Source: Pseudochrobactrum asaccharolyticum (GTDB lineage: Bacteria > Pseudomonadota > Alphaproteobacteria > Rhizobiales > Rhizobiaceae). Taken from it: a stretch of 64,000 nucleotides of DNA. A model generated the notes under the pieces. It had not been told where the DNA came from. It ran no database searches and saw only the letters and a program-made list of their open reading frames with translations. The stretch lies in the NCBI RefSeq assembly GCF_003314995.1, contig NZ_QNRH01000001.1, positions 124,001-188,000 of the forward strand, in the 5' to 3' direction. Numbering within the stretch: position 1 is the stretch's first letter; each line of letters starts with the position of its first letter. A program made the translations under genes and the position numbers. Positions 1-8,729 of this stretch are shown in pieces.

Positions 1-771
1 CGAAATAACCGGAATATGGGAGTTCGCTACCGCTCTGACGACGCTTTCATCGTTAAAGCCCCAGAGGTCCTCCAGACTGCCGCCACCACGGGCAACAATA
101 ATGACATCAGGCTTTGGCAATCGGAGGCCGAAATAGTCCGAATTAAAGCCATTGACTGCGCGGGAGACTTCCTCACCTGTTGTCTCGCCTTGCACCCGCA
201 CCGGCCAGACCAGCACATGCAGCGGAAAGCGGTCGGTAATCCTGTGAATAATATCGCGGATAACCGCGCCGGTAGGCGAGGTTACAACACCAATGGTGCG
301 CGGCATAAACGGCAAGAGCTGTTTGCGGTCAGCATCAAACAGACCTTCACGGCCAAGCCTTTGTTTGCGCTCCTCAAGCAAAGCCATCAAGGCGCCTGCA
401 CCGGCAGGTTCCATCTGCTCAATCACGATCTGATATTTGGATGAGCCCGGATAGGTTGTGAGCTTGCCGGTGGCAATCACCTCCATGCCTTCTTCAGGAC
501 GGAATTTAATCCGGCTCATGGAGCCGCGCCAGATCACTGCTTCGATGCGTGCGCGCTCATCCTTGAGTGCAAAATAAGCGTGGCCTGAAGAGTGGGGACC
601 GCGATAGCCGGAGATTTCGCCACGCACGCGCACATGGCTGAACGTATCCTCAACGGTACGTTTCAGCGCGCCGGATATTTCCGAGACAGAATATTCCGCA
701 ACATTGGATGCGGTCCTTTCTGTCGGTTGTGCGGGCGAATCTGCAAAAAAACTCATTGCTCTATTGGCCAT
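1..771 (-). CDS. xseA: Exodeoxyribonuclease VII large subunit, 5' part only
   Basis: This is the first 257 codons of the large subunit of exonuclease VII, a cytoplasmic nuclease that, with XseB, degrades single-stranded DNA in both directions during repair. The gene runs off the left edge of the window, so the C-terminal coiled-coil half is missing. Translating the minus strand gives an N-terminal OB-fold region ([20 protein letters not shown], then [19 protein letters not shown]) followed by the start of the catalytic domain, with the family motif [17 protein letters not shown] near the window edge. The start ATG at 771 is chosen because the reading continues to the conserved [10 protein letters not shown] block; an in-frame ATG at 756 is an alternative. 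No clear ribosome binding site precedes either. Identity is firm; the exact start is not. Confidence 0.93.
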   Translation of the reverse strand, partial: MANRAMSFFADSPAQPTERTASNVAEYSVSEISGALKRTVEDTFSHVRVRGEISGYRGPHSSGHAYFALKDERARIEAVIWRGSMSRIKFRPEEGMEVIATGKLTTYPGSSKYQIVIEQMEPAGAGALMALLEERKQRLGREGLFDADRKQLLPFMPRTIGVVTSPTGAVIRDIIHRITDRFPLHVLVWPVRVQGETTGEEVSRAVNGFNSDYFGLRLPKPDVIIVARGGGSLEDLWGFNDESVVRAVANSHIPVIS

Positions 772-858
772 TTTATCGGCTTAACGGTCAAGCCACTTTG
801 CCTTCAGATCGGGCAAAGGGGCAGCAATGCAAAAGATTTTTACCGGAAAGCAGTGTCG

Positions 859-1731
859 TTAATTTGAAATTCGTATCGTTTTCCGGAAGCTTGCTTTGAT
901 CGCTGCGGCAATCAGATCAATGGCAGGTGCATGAATGCCCTGAGCGCGAATAAGGGACAGCGAGCCGGAAGGCAGTTTCGGAAAGCCTTCTTCTTCAGTC
1001 AGGATACGCATACCGCTGCTAACCATATTTTCGGGCAGAATGGTAATGGCACTGCCTGAGCGCACAGCCATGACTATTGAGCGTGTCGAAGATGTGGAGA
1101 GCACGATACGATAATCCCGCTGTATCGTGTTGAGTGCATCGGTCAGGAGTTTGCGCCAGCTGCAATTAGGGCGGTTGAGAGCCAGCGGCAGGGCGGCTTG
1201 TTCATGCGGCGAGTTTTCGGCGGAGGTAACCCAGACGAAGCGGCTGGAATTCAGGACTTCCGAGCGTTTCTGTCCCGCAGGTTGCAAAATAAGTGCAAGA
1301 TCAAGCAGGCCACGCCGGATATTATCAATCAGGGCATCTGTCGGTTCACACTGAATAATGGTCTCAATCGCCGGATAGTCCTGAAAGATCGGCTGCAGCG
1401 CATCTTCAACCATATGTTCGAGATATATATCCGGCAGCCCGACGCGGATATTGGCCTGTATCTTTTCCGTGCGGAACGAGGTTACCGTTTCATGATTCAG
1501 TTCCAGCAGACGACGCGCATAAGTCAGTAATTTTTCACCATGCGGTGTGAGCTGAAGTGTACGGCCGTCGCGGGTAAAAAGCGGGTTGCCGATACGCTCT
1601 TCAAGGCGCCGGATTTGCATGGAAATAGCAGACTGAGTTCTGAAGACACTATCGGCTGTTTTGGTGAAGCTTCCAGTTTCGGCAATCAGCAGAAAAGTAC
1701 GCAACTGATCCAGGTCAAGAAGTGTCTGCAT
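859..1731 (-). CDS. LysR-family transcriptional regulator
   Basis: A 290-residue LysR-type regulator. Residues about 6-65 form the winged helix-turn-helix (LDQLRTFLLIAETGSFTKTA, SAISMQIRRLEERIG), and the rest is a substrate-binding-like effector domain. The N-terminal wording resembles the LrhA/HdfR-like branch, but the ligand and targets cannot be read from the sequence. The ATG at 1731 follows GGAG at a good distance (CGGAGCATGGCATG). It lies tail-to-head with xseA, whose start is about 90 bases further down, and no divergently transcribed partner is present on the other side (the next gene, gshA, is on the same strand). The AT-rich region 1735-1860 upstream probably carries its promoter and possibly an autoregulatory site. 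Confidence 0.9.
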   Translation of the reverse strand: MQTLLDLDQLRTFLLIAETGSFTKTADSVFRTQSAISMQIRRLEERIGNPLFTRDGRTLQLTPHGEKLLTYARRLLELNHETVTSFRTEKIQANIRVGLPDIYLEHMVEDALQPIFQDYPAIETIIQCEPTDALIDNIRRGLLDLALILQPAGQKRSEVLNSSRFVWVTSAENSPHEQAALPLALNRPNCSWRKLLTDALNTIQRDYRIVLSTSSTRSIVMAVRSGSAITILPENMVSSGMRILTEEEGFPKLPSGSLSLIRAQGIHAPAIDLIAAAIKASFRKTIRISN

Positions 1732-1906
1732 GCCATGCTCCGGTTGAACTTTGATAAATATATGAATTAACCCGATGAAGGTAAATGACTATATTGTATA
1801 TATTTATATGTTTCTACTAGCTGAAATGTGCAATTAGCAAACAATAATGCGTCAATACTGATGCCTGAGTTGCTTCGTAGACCGATAAACATGGTGAAAA
1901 CGAAAA

Positions 1907-1934
1907 CGCTTCGCAACCTGAGGGTCGCGAAGCG
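1907..1934 (-). terminator. Rho-independent terminator of gshA
   Basis: On the minus strand CGCTTCGC pairs with GCGAAGCG, extended inward by GACC/GGTT, around a short loop, and is followed by TTTTCGTTTT. It sits about 60 bases after the gshA stop and matches the direction of that gene. Confidence 0.75.
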
Positions 1935-1994
1935 CTCAATTATTCTAATTTTTCAAAACTGCTCTTATGATGCTGTCCGGCATCTCAGATACGA

Positions 1995-3371
1995 TTATTT
2001 ATAAGCATAGGCTTCAAAAACCGGCTCAACGGATTTGTTCCAGTCGCTGTTGAATTGCGACAGCATGGTTTCTGCCAATGGTTTGCCGGATTTCACAATG
2101 GCTTCCAATGGTTCCAGATAGATGCTTTCATCGCGGCCGGTTTCATCGGTCTGTTTGCGGTTTTTCAAACCCTGAACTGCAATCTCTACAGCCTGTGCAG
2201 CAATATCCGCGACTTTGCCCTTGCCGAATGGCGTAGCAAAGCCTTGAGCCGGAACTGCATTGCGCATAGCCGCAACTTGTTCGAAGCTCCAGTCCTTGGT
2301 CAAATCGAGCGCCGCATTCAATGCATCTTTGTCATAGAGCAGGCCGACCCAGAAAGCGGAAAGCGCTGCAATATGCTCCAGCGGGCCGCCGTCGGCGCCA
2401 CGCATTTCGAGGAAGCGCTTGAGGCGAACTTCCGGAAACAGCGTGGAAATGTGGTTGGCCCAATCGCCCATATTTGGTTGTCCGGCGGTTGGGTGATCTT
2501 TCATTGCGCCGTTGAGGAACTGGCGGAATGTAATATGGGTGCAGTCAATATAATGCCCGTCGCGCATGATGAAATACATCGGCACATCAAGCGCCCAATC
2601 AACATAATCTGCAAAGCCGAAGCGTTCTGAGAATACGAACGGCAGCACACCGGCACGGCGGTTGTCCGTGTCGCGCCAGATATCCGAGCGCCATGATTGC
2701 AGGCCGTTCGCTTTGCCTTCCGTGAAAGGAGAGGAGGCAAACAGCGCGGTTGCAACAGACTGCAGCTTCATGCTGACCTGCATCTTATGGCGCATATCGG
2801 TTTCTGAGCCAAAATCCAGATTTACCTGAATAGTGGAGGTGCGATACATCATGTCCAGCCCTTGGCTGCCGACTTTCGGCATATAGGCTGTCATAATGGC
2901 ATAGCGGGATTTCGGCATCACCGGTGTCTCGGCGCGTGTCCATTTCGGGCTGCCACCTATACCGAGAAAACGTATGCCCATCGGTGTGCTGATAGCCTGT
3001 ACATCTTTGAGGTGCTGGCTCGCTTCCGCAAAAGTCTGATGGATGGTTTGCAGCGGTGCGCCGGACAGTTCAAACTGGCCGCCGGGCTCCAGAGAAATTG
3101 CGCCCTGGCCCTGCGGGCTGACGAGGCCGATCAGCTTGCCTTCGTCAATAATCGGATCCCAGCTTAGGCGCTGCTGCATCGCTTCCAGAATGGCGCGGAT
3201 GCCCTGCGTGCCCTCATAGGGAACCGGACTATTATCTTTGGTGAAATAGGGGAATTTCTCATGTTCAGTGCCGATGCGCCACTGATCCTGCGGCTTACAG
3301 CCTTCTGCGAGATATTCAGCCAGTTCCTCAATGCCGGAAATGACTGTTTCGTCTGTTGTATCCCGAGCCAT
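1995..3371 (-). CDS. gshA: Glutamate-cysteine ligase
   Basis: Catalyses ATP-dependent joining of L-glutamate and L-cysteine, the first step of glutathione synthesis, in the cytoplasm. The 458-residue product belongs to the plant/alphaproteobacterial GCS2-type family rather than the enterobacterial GshA type. Supporting blocks are WRIGTEHEKFPYF near residue 35, GLVSPQGQGAISLEPGGQFE near residue 85-105, and SRYAIMTAYMPKVGSQGLDM. The start is taken at the ATG giving MARDTT; an upstream in-frame ATG at 3380 (MQSMARDTT) is possible and lies close behind an AGGG. The gene has its own terminator and lies downstream of rsmE on the same strand, separated by about 190 bases, so it may be transcribed separately. 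Confidence 0.95.
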   Translation of the reverse strand: MARDTTDETVISGIEELAEYLAEGCKPQDQWRIGTEHEKFPYFTKDNSPVPYEGTQGIRAILEAMQQRLSWDPIIDEGKLIGLVSPQGQGAISLEPGGQFELSGAPLQTIHQTFAEASQHLKDVQAISTPMGIRFLGIGGSPKWTRAETPVMPKSRYAIMTAYMPKVGSQGLDMMYRTSTIQVNLDFGSETDMRHKMQVSMKLQSVATALFASSPFTEGKANGLQSWRSDIWRDTDNRRAGVLPFVFSERFGFADYVDWALDVPMYFIMRDGHYIDCTHITFRQFLNGAMKDHPTAGQPNMGDWANHISTLFPEVRLKRFLEMRGADGGPLEHIAALSAFWVGLLYDKDALNAALDLTKDWSFEQVAAMRNAVPAQGFATPFGKGKVADIAAQAVEIAVQGLKNRKQTDETGRDESIYLEPLEAIVKSGKPLAETMLSQFNSDWNKSVEPVFEAYAYK

Positions 3372-3562
3372 GCTCTGCATTACCCTATTTTGTAGTTGTC
3401 ACTATTCATATATGTGATTGGCGTTTTTTTATCCAACACGCAAGCAGAATTATTTCTTACAATAATGAGATTAAGCGATGCGTCTTGTCCTGTTGCGAAG
3501 AACATGACGAAAAATACGCAATACCTGCAATTATTCGTGGTCGCGCTCTTTAAGAGGGCAAC

Positions 3563-4300
3563 TTATTGCCAGTCGCCGATTGCTGCCTGAATGACGGCCA
3601 TAGCCGCAACAGCTGCCGTATCTGCGCGCAAAATTCTGGGACCTAGTGGAATCACTGTAACAAAAGACTGCTGACGCAAATTCTTGCGCTCATCTTCTGA
3701 GAAGCCGCCTTCCGGACCAATAAAGACACCGGCTTGCTTGCCTTTTAGTGGTGCCAGAAGCGGTAGCGGATTGTTGCTCTCGGCAGCTTCATCACAGAAG
3801 ATCAACGTGCGGGACGGATCCCACTGCTCAATAAATTTATCAAAGCGCAACGGTTCTCGGTATTCCGGCAAGGATAGAATTCCGCATTGCTCAGCGGCTT
3901 CACGCATATTGGCTTGCATGCGCTCACTGTTGAGCTTTGGCATCTGGCAATGCTGGGTGATAACCGGTTGTACAACGGATGCGCCCATCTCCACGGCTTT
4001 TTGGATGATATAGTCCATACGGCCGGTTTTGAGTGGCGCAAAACAGTAATGAAAATCTGATGGTGCCGGTTGCGGTCTGACCTGCGCGACAGGATGAAGT
4101 GTGGCGCGTTTTTTGCCGTTTTGCTCAATGCTGGCCAGCCATTCACCATCATTGCCGTTGAACAGCAAAATCTGATCACCATCACGCATGCGAAGGACAT
4201 TAAGCAGATAATGTGCGGTATCAGCTGGCGCCTCGACGGGCTGATCCGGTTGTAATGGCAGGTCGGTAAGGAGTCTTTGCATTCTGTAATTTGCGCGCAT
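3563..4300 (-). CDS. rsmE: 16S rRNA (uracil1498-N3)-methyltransferase
   Basis: SPOUT-family methyltransferase that modifies U1498 of 16S rRNA using S-adenosylmethionine. The product of about 245 residues has the N-terminal PUA-like domain (HYLLNVLRMRDGDQILLFNG) and the C-terminal knotted domain with the family signature GPEGGFSEDE and LGPRILRADTAAVAA. The ATG at 4300 (MRANYRMQRLL) is chosen by resemblance to relatives as I recall them; the reading frame stays open 12 codons further upstream. It lies upstream of gshA in the same direction, an arrangement I associate with Brucella. Confidence 0.94.
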   Translation of the reverse strand: MRANYRMQRLLTDLPLQPDQPVEAPADTAHYLLNVLRMRDGDQILLFNGNDGEWLASIEQNGKKRATLHPVAQVRPQPAPSDFHYCFAPLKTGRMDYIIQKAVEMGASVVQPVITQHCQMPKLNSERMQANMREAAEQCGILSLPEYREPLRFDKFIEQWDPSRTLIFCDEAAESNNPLPLLAPLKGKQAGVFIGPEGGFSEDERKNLRQQSFVTVIPLGPRILRADTAAVAAMAVIQAAIGDWQ

Positions 4301-4733
4301 CCGCAACGGATGGCAGAGAGGAGGGCGGTAGGTCAAGCGAAAAGCGGAGTAACGTGCCGGACTGTGTAAAACGGCTTTTGCTTCATGGCTCAGGTTATGT
4401 GGTTGGAGAGAGACTCACTGCGACTTCTGAGGATGAAATTTTGATATTTGAACGGCTCGGAGCAACGAACAGACCGAATATGGTTAACATTTGGTTTATC
4501 TAATATGATATTTATCGCATGATGATCCGGATTTCGTTGCGCTTCTGCCACAGCGGATAGCAAAGTGAATATTCTGCGTGTTTTTGGCTGATAACTGCAG
4601 CATGTTTTATTGCTGTTAACGACGCCTGCTTATATCTGGAAGCACCCTTTAAACTGTGCAGGTTCCGTTTCTGATATCAGCGCGATATCACGGTTCAGGC
4701 CGAAGATAGTCCGTTTCCGGGAGACTTGATTCC
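4301..4733. other. Intergenic region, no gene seen
   Basis: About 430 bases between the divergent rsmE and the 46-codon small gene. It should hold both promoters. A short palindrome GATATC-agcgc-GATATC occurs near 4672-4688. I see no RNA gene or convincing reading frame. Confidence 0.5.
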
Positions 4734-4874
4734 ATGTCCGCAAAGAGCGCCACGCTCCTGACCGTCCTTATGTTGTCTGCAATCCTGTTTACCGGACTTG
4801 GTCTGCTTTCGGTTGAGACAGGCGACAGTGCTGTTGCCAGTGATGGCTATGGAATTTCTGAGTTCCACCAATAA
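4734..4874 (+). CDS. Small single-pass membrane protein, 46 residues
   Basis: An unrecognised short gene that encodes 46 residues. It starts MSAKSATLLTVLMLSAILF, a hydrophobic stretch of about 20 residues (roughly 8-26) that could be a membrane anchor or an uncleaved signal, followed by a short polar tail ending EFHQ. A GGAG lies 10 bases before the ATG (GGGAGACTTGATTCC), which supports translation. It stands alone between rsmE and the XRE regulator. Function is unknown, and conservation would be the deciding evidence. Confidence 0.55.
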   Translation: MSAKSATLLTVLMLSAILFTGLGLLSVETGDSAVASDGYGISEFHQ

Positions 4875-4921
4875 TCAGTTTTGATTAAGACCGGTCACGG
4901 ATCCGGATAAGTTTGAAACAA

Positions 4922-4955
4922 AAAAGCCGCGTCAGCTGATCACTGCGCGGCTTTT
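4922..4955. terminator. Bidirectional terminator
   Basis: AAAAGCCGCG and CGCGGCTTTT form a 10-bp stem with A and T tracts on both sides. It sits between the small plus-strand gene (stop 4874) and the XRE gene (minus, stop 4972) and can serve both. Confidence 0.8.
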
Positions 4956-4971
4956 GCGTTTAATGCATTTG

Positions 4972-5193
4972 TTAGTGAGGTGTGCTGACCTCATCGCGAT
5001 ATTCTAAAATATCGCCAGGCTGGCAATCCAGTACGCGGCAGATCTTTGCCAGTGTTTCGAAGCGGATACCGCGGACTTTGCCGGATTTCAGTAAAGAGAC
5101 ATTCGGCTCGGTAATGCCAATGTCAGCCGCAAGCTGGCGGGAGCGGATTTTTTTTCGTGCTAATACGACGTCAAGATTAACAACAATAGACAT
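4972..5193 (-). CDS. Small XRE-family HTH regulator (YozG-like)
   Basis: A 73-residue protein that consists of one Cro/C1-type helix-turn-helix domain: VVLARKKIRSRQLAADIGIT (helix-turn), EPNVSLLKSGKVRGIRFETL (recognition helix), and CRVLDCQPGDILEY at the end. This short form, ending in QPGDILEY, is typical of YozG-like regulators (HTH_26). In other bacteria these commonly sit next to a DUF2975 membrane protein, but no such gene is present here; the upstream side is an AT-rich gap. The target is unknown and could be its own promoter. Confidence 0.85.
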   Translation of the reverse strand: MSIVVNLDVVLARKKIRSRQLAADIGITEPNVSLLKSGKVRGIRFETLAKICRVLDCQPGDILEYRDEVSTPH

Positions 5194-5575
5194 TTTTCAC
5201 CTTAAAATTGAATAAAATATATTTATACTTGGCTTTATTTTATAAATTTAGATTTTATGGATTTTTCATCTCAATAAGCGGATGAATTATAATTATTTAA
5301 AAAGAGGGATGAATTCGTCCTTTCTCAAATGGAAATTTGTAACTCATCATATAAAAAAAGCCATAGATGGATACTGCAATAAAATGCAGGTAATAAAAAG
5401 CGGGATTAAATATTTGTAGAATAATATTGATTTTACAGTTAATTTATTATTATTGTTTATTTGATAATTTATAATGTTTTTTGATAAATATTTTAATAAT
5501 AAGTATTGTTTAATTTTAAGTCAAATATTGTTTTATGTATTTGCAAATTTTGTTCGGTTTATATTTAATAATAAA
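5194..5575. other. AT-rich intergenic region
   Basis: About 380 bases that are far richer in A and T than the flanking genes, with poly-A and poly-T patches. The best plus-strand frame is 45 codons from 5282 with no ribosome binding site beyond AAAAGAGGG inside the frame, and I do not call it. The region may hold the XRE promoter and operators, or be the eroded remains of a lost gene. Confidence 0.5.
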
Positions 5576-5599
5576 CACCCGCATGAGGCCATGCGGGTG
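5576..5599 (-). terminator. Rho-independent terminator of the aldo/keto reductase gene
   Basis: CACCCGCAT pairs with ATGCGGGTG around a six-base loop. On the minus strand it is followed by a T-rich stretch (TTTATTATTA), so it fits the reductase gene, whose stop lies about 90 bases before it. Confidence 0.7.
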
Positions 5600-5690
5600 A
5601 AACGTTGCAAACTTGATCTGATTTATAAATAATTTTGCTCATTATGCATGCCAGTACAGCGCAATGAGAGAAAATATAGATTGTCTTTAT

Positions 5691-6515
5691 TCAGCCGAAA
5701 GTTGTCGGATCAGGACCGATGCGGCCATTCTGAGAGTCCAGCTTGTCAATTTCATCATGCTCAATGCCTAAGAGTTTGAAATCGGTGATTTCAAAATTTT
5801 CTTTGATACGGGCAGGGGTCGTGGATTTCGGAATGACGACATTGCCGATATCAAGATGCCAGCGCAAAATAATTTGTGCGACAGTCTTACCGTGATTATT
5901 GGCAATTTCTTGCAGAACCGGATTGTCGAGGAATTTACCTTGTCCCAATGGGCTCCACGCTTCAGTTGCAATATTATGCTGCTGGTGGAACTGGCGCAGA
6001 TTGTCCTGCTGGAAATAAGGATGCAGCTCAATCTGGTTGATGGCTGGTACGACATCTGTCTCACGCAGAATGCGTTGCAGATCAGCTGTGCGGAAATTGG
6101 AGACGCCGATCGACTTCACACGGCCTTCTTCGCGCAGTTTAATGAGCGCACGCCATGTATCAATAAATTGATCCTTATTCGGCATCGGCCAGTGAATGAG
6201 ATAAAGATCAAAATAATCAGTGCCCAGCAGTTCGGCTGAAGTGTCAAAGGCCTTCAGTGTTGCATCATAACCCTGATCATCATTCCACACTTTTGTTGTG
6301 AGGAAGATATCTTTGCGCGCAATGCCGGATTCACGGATTGCCTGACCAACTCCGCGTTCATTTTTGTAGATTGCAGCGGTATCAATGTGACGATAGCCGG
6401 TTTCAAGTGCGGTCGAAACGCTTGAGACGGCTTCATCATCGGTGATACGCCATACACCGAAACCCAGTTGCGGAATGGAGTTGCCGTCGTTCAGTTTGAT
6501 CGCAGCTACGGTCAT
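5691..6515 (-). CDS. Aldo/keto reductase (2,5-diketo-D-gluconate reductase-like)
   Basis: A 274-residue NADPH-dependent reductase of the AKR5-like group. It carries the family blocks GFGVWRITDDEAVSSVSTAL, GYRHIDTAAIYKNERGVG (catalytic Asp and Tyr), TTKVWNDDQGYD (catalytic Lys), YLIHWPMP (catalytic His), SIGVSNF and QIELHPYFQQ, and the C-terminal cofactor site VIPKSTTPARIKEN. The start at 6515 (MTVAAIKLNDGN) is preceded by AAGGA and AAGG, so the 27 upstream in-frame codons are probably not translated. The substrate cannot be told. It is a single-gene unit with its own terminator. Confidence 0.92.
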   Translation of the reverse strand: MTVAAIKLNDGNSIPQLGFGVWRITDDEAVSSVSTALETGYRHIDTAAIYKNERGVGQAIRESGIARKDIFLTTKVWNDDQGYDATLKAFDTSAELLGTDYFDLYLIHWPMPNKDQFIDTWRALIKLREEGRVKSIGVSNFRTADLQRILRETDVVPAINQIELHPYFQQDNLRQFHQQHNIATEAWSPLGQGKFLDNPVLQEIANNHGKTVAQIILRWHLDIGNVVIPKSTTPARIKENFEITDFKLLGIEHDEIDKLDSQNGRIGPDPTTFG

Positions 6516-6722
6516 GTCCTTATTCCTTTTCTGTTTTTGCGCCGGTTTTGCTATGCCCTTTGTTGAGCCCCTTATTGAGATTGTCCGGCGAAGCACTTTG
6601 CAGAATGTAATCTAGAATCGGTTCTTACTGTTTTTGCAAGACCGGCTTATGTCAAAAACGATAAATTATTCGGGAATTTAATCTGTTGTCTCATGGACGC
6701 TGTGGCAGATGCACAATGCAAA

Positions 6723-6756
6723 AAGCCCCGCACCATTCTCATGATGCAGGGCTTTG
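6723..6756 (-). terminator. Terminator of the L,D-transpeptidase gene
   Basis: AAAGCCCCGCA and TGCAGGGCTTT pair with one mismatch around a 12-base loop, about 20 bases after the transpeptidase stop on the minus strand, followed by TTTTTGC. Confidence 0.7.
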
Positions 6757-6775
6757 GTCTTAAATAACGCGGCTT

Positions 6776-7612
6776 TTAGAGGACTACCACTTTTGTGCCG
6801 ACAGGGATACGCTCATAGAGTTCTTCCACGTCCTGATTGCGCATACGGATGCAGCCGGAGGAAACGGCTTTGCCAATCGTTGACGGGGCATTTGTCCCAT
6901 GAATGCGGTATAGTGTATTGCCAAGATAGAGTGCGCGAGCACCGAGCGGATTGGCGAGGCCGCCTTCCATTCTGGTTGGTAAAATGCGGCCTTTTTTGCG
7001 CTCGCGGGCAATCATTTCTTTCGGCGGATGCCATGTCGGCCATTCAGCTTTGCGGCTCACGGTCTCTGTGCCTTTCCAGCTGAAACCTTCCTTGCCAACA
7101 CCGACACCATAACGGCGGGCTTTGCCATTATCGCCGACGAGATATAAAAACTTGTTCTTTGTATCGATGATAATCGTGCCGGTTTTATGTTTGGTTGTAT
7201 AATCCACTTCCTGCGGCAGGTAGATCGGGTTCATGCCGCCTGCTGCCTTTGCAGGATTTTGTGGTGCAGTTGCGCTGGCGCGGATGAATGAGCCTTGTTG
7301 AGCAACTGTATTTTGGCGCAGGGTTTTATCCTGCTTTTTGCGGGTTTGTTGCCCGTTTGCGCTTCGTTGCGGTGTTGTTGCGCGCTGCTGTGGCCGGTTG
7401 TTATTCTGGTAAATGCGCGGCGCAGTCGGCGCAAGCTGACCGGTAGAGCGCTGCGGTTGCAATTGTGTAACCCAGGGAGCGCTCAGGTCAGGGCTGAGAA
7501 CGAGCGGTGGCGGCGTGGCATAACGGTCATTGGCAAAAGCACCGCCCGCTGAAATAGCGGACAGGGCAAAAGCAGCAATGGATGCGATCAGCAGCAGATG
7601 ACGTGGTTTCAT
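6776..7612 (-). CDS. L,D-transpeptidase, YkuD family
   Basis: A 278-residue exported enzyme that forms 3-3 cross-links in peptidoglycan or attaches proteins to it. Residues 1-27 look like a signal peptide (MKPRHLLLIASIAAFALS, then AISAGGAFA). Residues about 40-130 are a low-complexity linker rich in Gln, Arg and Pro. The YkuD domain follows (GTIIIDTKNKFLYLVGDN), and the catalytic motif HGTNAPSTIGKAVSSGCIRM contains the active-site His and Cys. The C-terminus RIPVGTKVVVL is typical of the family. In Brucella-like bacteria several paralogues exist, so a specific gene name cannot be given. Confidence 0.93.
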   Translation of the reverse strand: MKPRHLLLIASIAAFALSAISAGGAFANDRYATPPPLVLSPDLSAPWVTQLQPQRSTGQLAPTAPRIYQNNNRPQQRATTPQRSANGQQTRKKQDKTLRQNTVAQQGSFIRASATAPQNPAKAAGGMNPIYLPQEVDYTTKHKTGTIIIDTKNKFLYLVGDNGKARRYGVGVGKEGFSWKGTETVSRKAEWPTWHPPKEMIARERKKGRILPTRMEGGLANPLGARALYLGNTLYRIHGTNAPSTIGKAVSSGCIRMRNQDVEELYERIPVGTKVVVL

Positions 7613-7914
7613 CAGACCGTCCTGTATTGAAGTTATGCCTTAAACTGCGATGCTTTATACGACAGTTCGGGCATTGAGATTCCTTTGCCCTGACTGTGAC
7701 CTCTGACCCTTTTGAAAAAGTGAATCGATGACGGTATCTTTCAGAAATGCCGTGAAAACTTTCTCTTGTGGTTATCAGCAGGTAAACATTTTTCACGGCG
7801 TTTGATGACTGCTGCTATTCACAGGATGAAACATATGTTCTTTTTTTGTTCCAAGTCAAATGAAATATGTTATAGAAAGATTCATTGTCAAAGCGCTGAG
7901 CGTATGGGTGAAAT
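7613..7914. other. Divergent promoter region with a 10-bp inverted repeat
   Basis: This region separates the minus-strand transpeptidase from the plus-strand tag gene and should hold both promoters. GCCGTGAAAA (7749-7758) and TTTTCACGGC (7790-7799) form a spaced inverted repeat. It could be an operator or a weak hairpin. No gene is seen. Confidence 0.4.
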
Positions 7915-8565
7915 ATGACGCACGAGATACCGGTTCTGGAGGCAGGGCTGCATTGGGGTGATGACGGTAAAGTGCGTTGCGGCTGGCATGGCGGCTTGCC
8001 GGATTATCAGCATTATCACGATACGGAATGGGGCTTTCCCGTTGAGAATGACCGCCGCCTTTTTGAGAAAATCTGTCTGGAGGGGTTTCAGTCCGGTCTG
8101 TCATGGCTCACGATCTTGAGGAAGCGTGAAAATTTCCGCAATGCTTTTGCTGATTTTGACTACCACAAAATGGTTTTGTTTAGCGATGAAGATGTCGAGC
8201 GTCTGATGCAGGATAAAGGCATTGTGCGCCACCGCGGTAAAATCAAATCGGCTATTAATAATGCAGGCCGTGCTATTGATCTGATCAATGAGAAGGGCTC
8301 GCTGGCCGCTTATTTCTGGAGTTTTGAGCCGCAATCCAAAGACAGGCCGGCAAGGTTTGATTTGGCTGCCTATAAAGATAATCCTTTCACGGAAATTTCC
8401 ACCCGTATCAGTAAAGATCTGAAGAAACGCGGCTGGTCATTTGTCGGGCCGACAACCGTCTATGCTTTCATGCAGGCGATGGGGCTGGTCAATGATCATC
8501 TGGAAGGTTGCTATTGCCGTCCTGTGATTGAGCGTCTGCGTCAGGACTTTGTCCGCCCTAAATGA
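7915..8565 (+). CDS. tag: DNA-3-methyladenine glycosylase I
   Basis: Removes 3-methyladenine from alkylated DNA, starting base excision repair. The 216-residue product has the family pattern: a zinc-site cysteine and histidine (VRCGWHG near residue 20-26), DYQHYHDTEWGFP, FEKICLEGFQSGLSWLTIL (substrate pocket, with the conserved Glu and Trp), and the C-terminal zinc ligands in NDHLEGCYCR. The initiating ATG directly follows GGGTGAAAT. It is a stand-alone gene upstream of hisS, with about 165 bases between them and no clear terminator, so some readthrough into hisS is possible. Confidence 0.95.
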   Translation: MTHEIPVLEAGLHWGDDGKVRCGWHGGLPDYQHYHDTEWGFPVENDRRLFEKICLEGFQSGLSWLTILRKRENFRNAFADFDYHKMVLFSDEDVERLMQDKGIVRHRGKIKSAINNAGRAIDLINEKGSLAAYFWSFEPQSKDRPARFDLAAYKDNPFTEISTRISKDLKKRGWSFVGPTTVYAFMQAMGLVNDHLEGCYCRPVIERLRQDFVRPK

Positions 8566-8729
8566 TCGATAACAGCTGCAACTGCACCAACAGAAATGTT
8601 TTAAGCGGTGTTTGTGCGCTGATCTTGCTCTTGCCGCACGCAAACTGATCAGTTAGGAAACATACGCGCCTTACAAGGATATCAAGGCACTTAATCTTTA
8701 AGATAACTCAAGTTTAGCGGATCAGGATC

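Noticed and set aside
5282-5419. A 45-codon plus-strand frame in the AT-rich gap
   Set aside because: No ribosome binding site, Lys/Asn/Ile-rich composition that simply follows the base composition, and no recognisable features.
8566-8729. A histidine leader peptide before hisS
   Set aside because: No short frame with clustered His codons is present in the gap.
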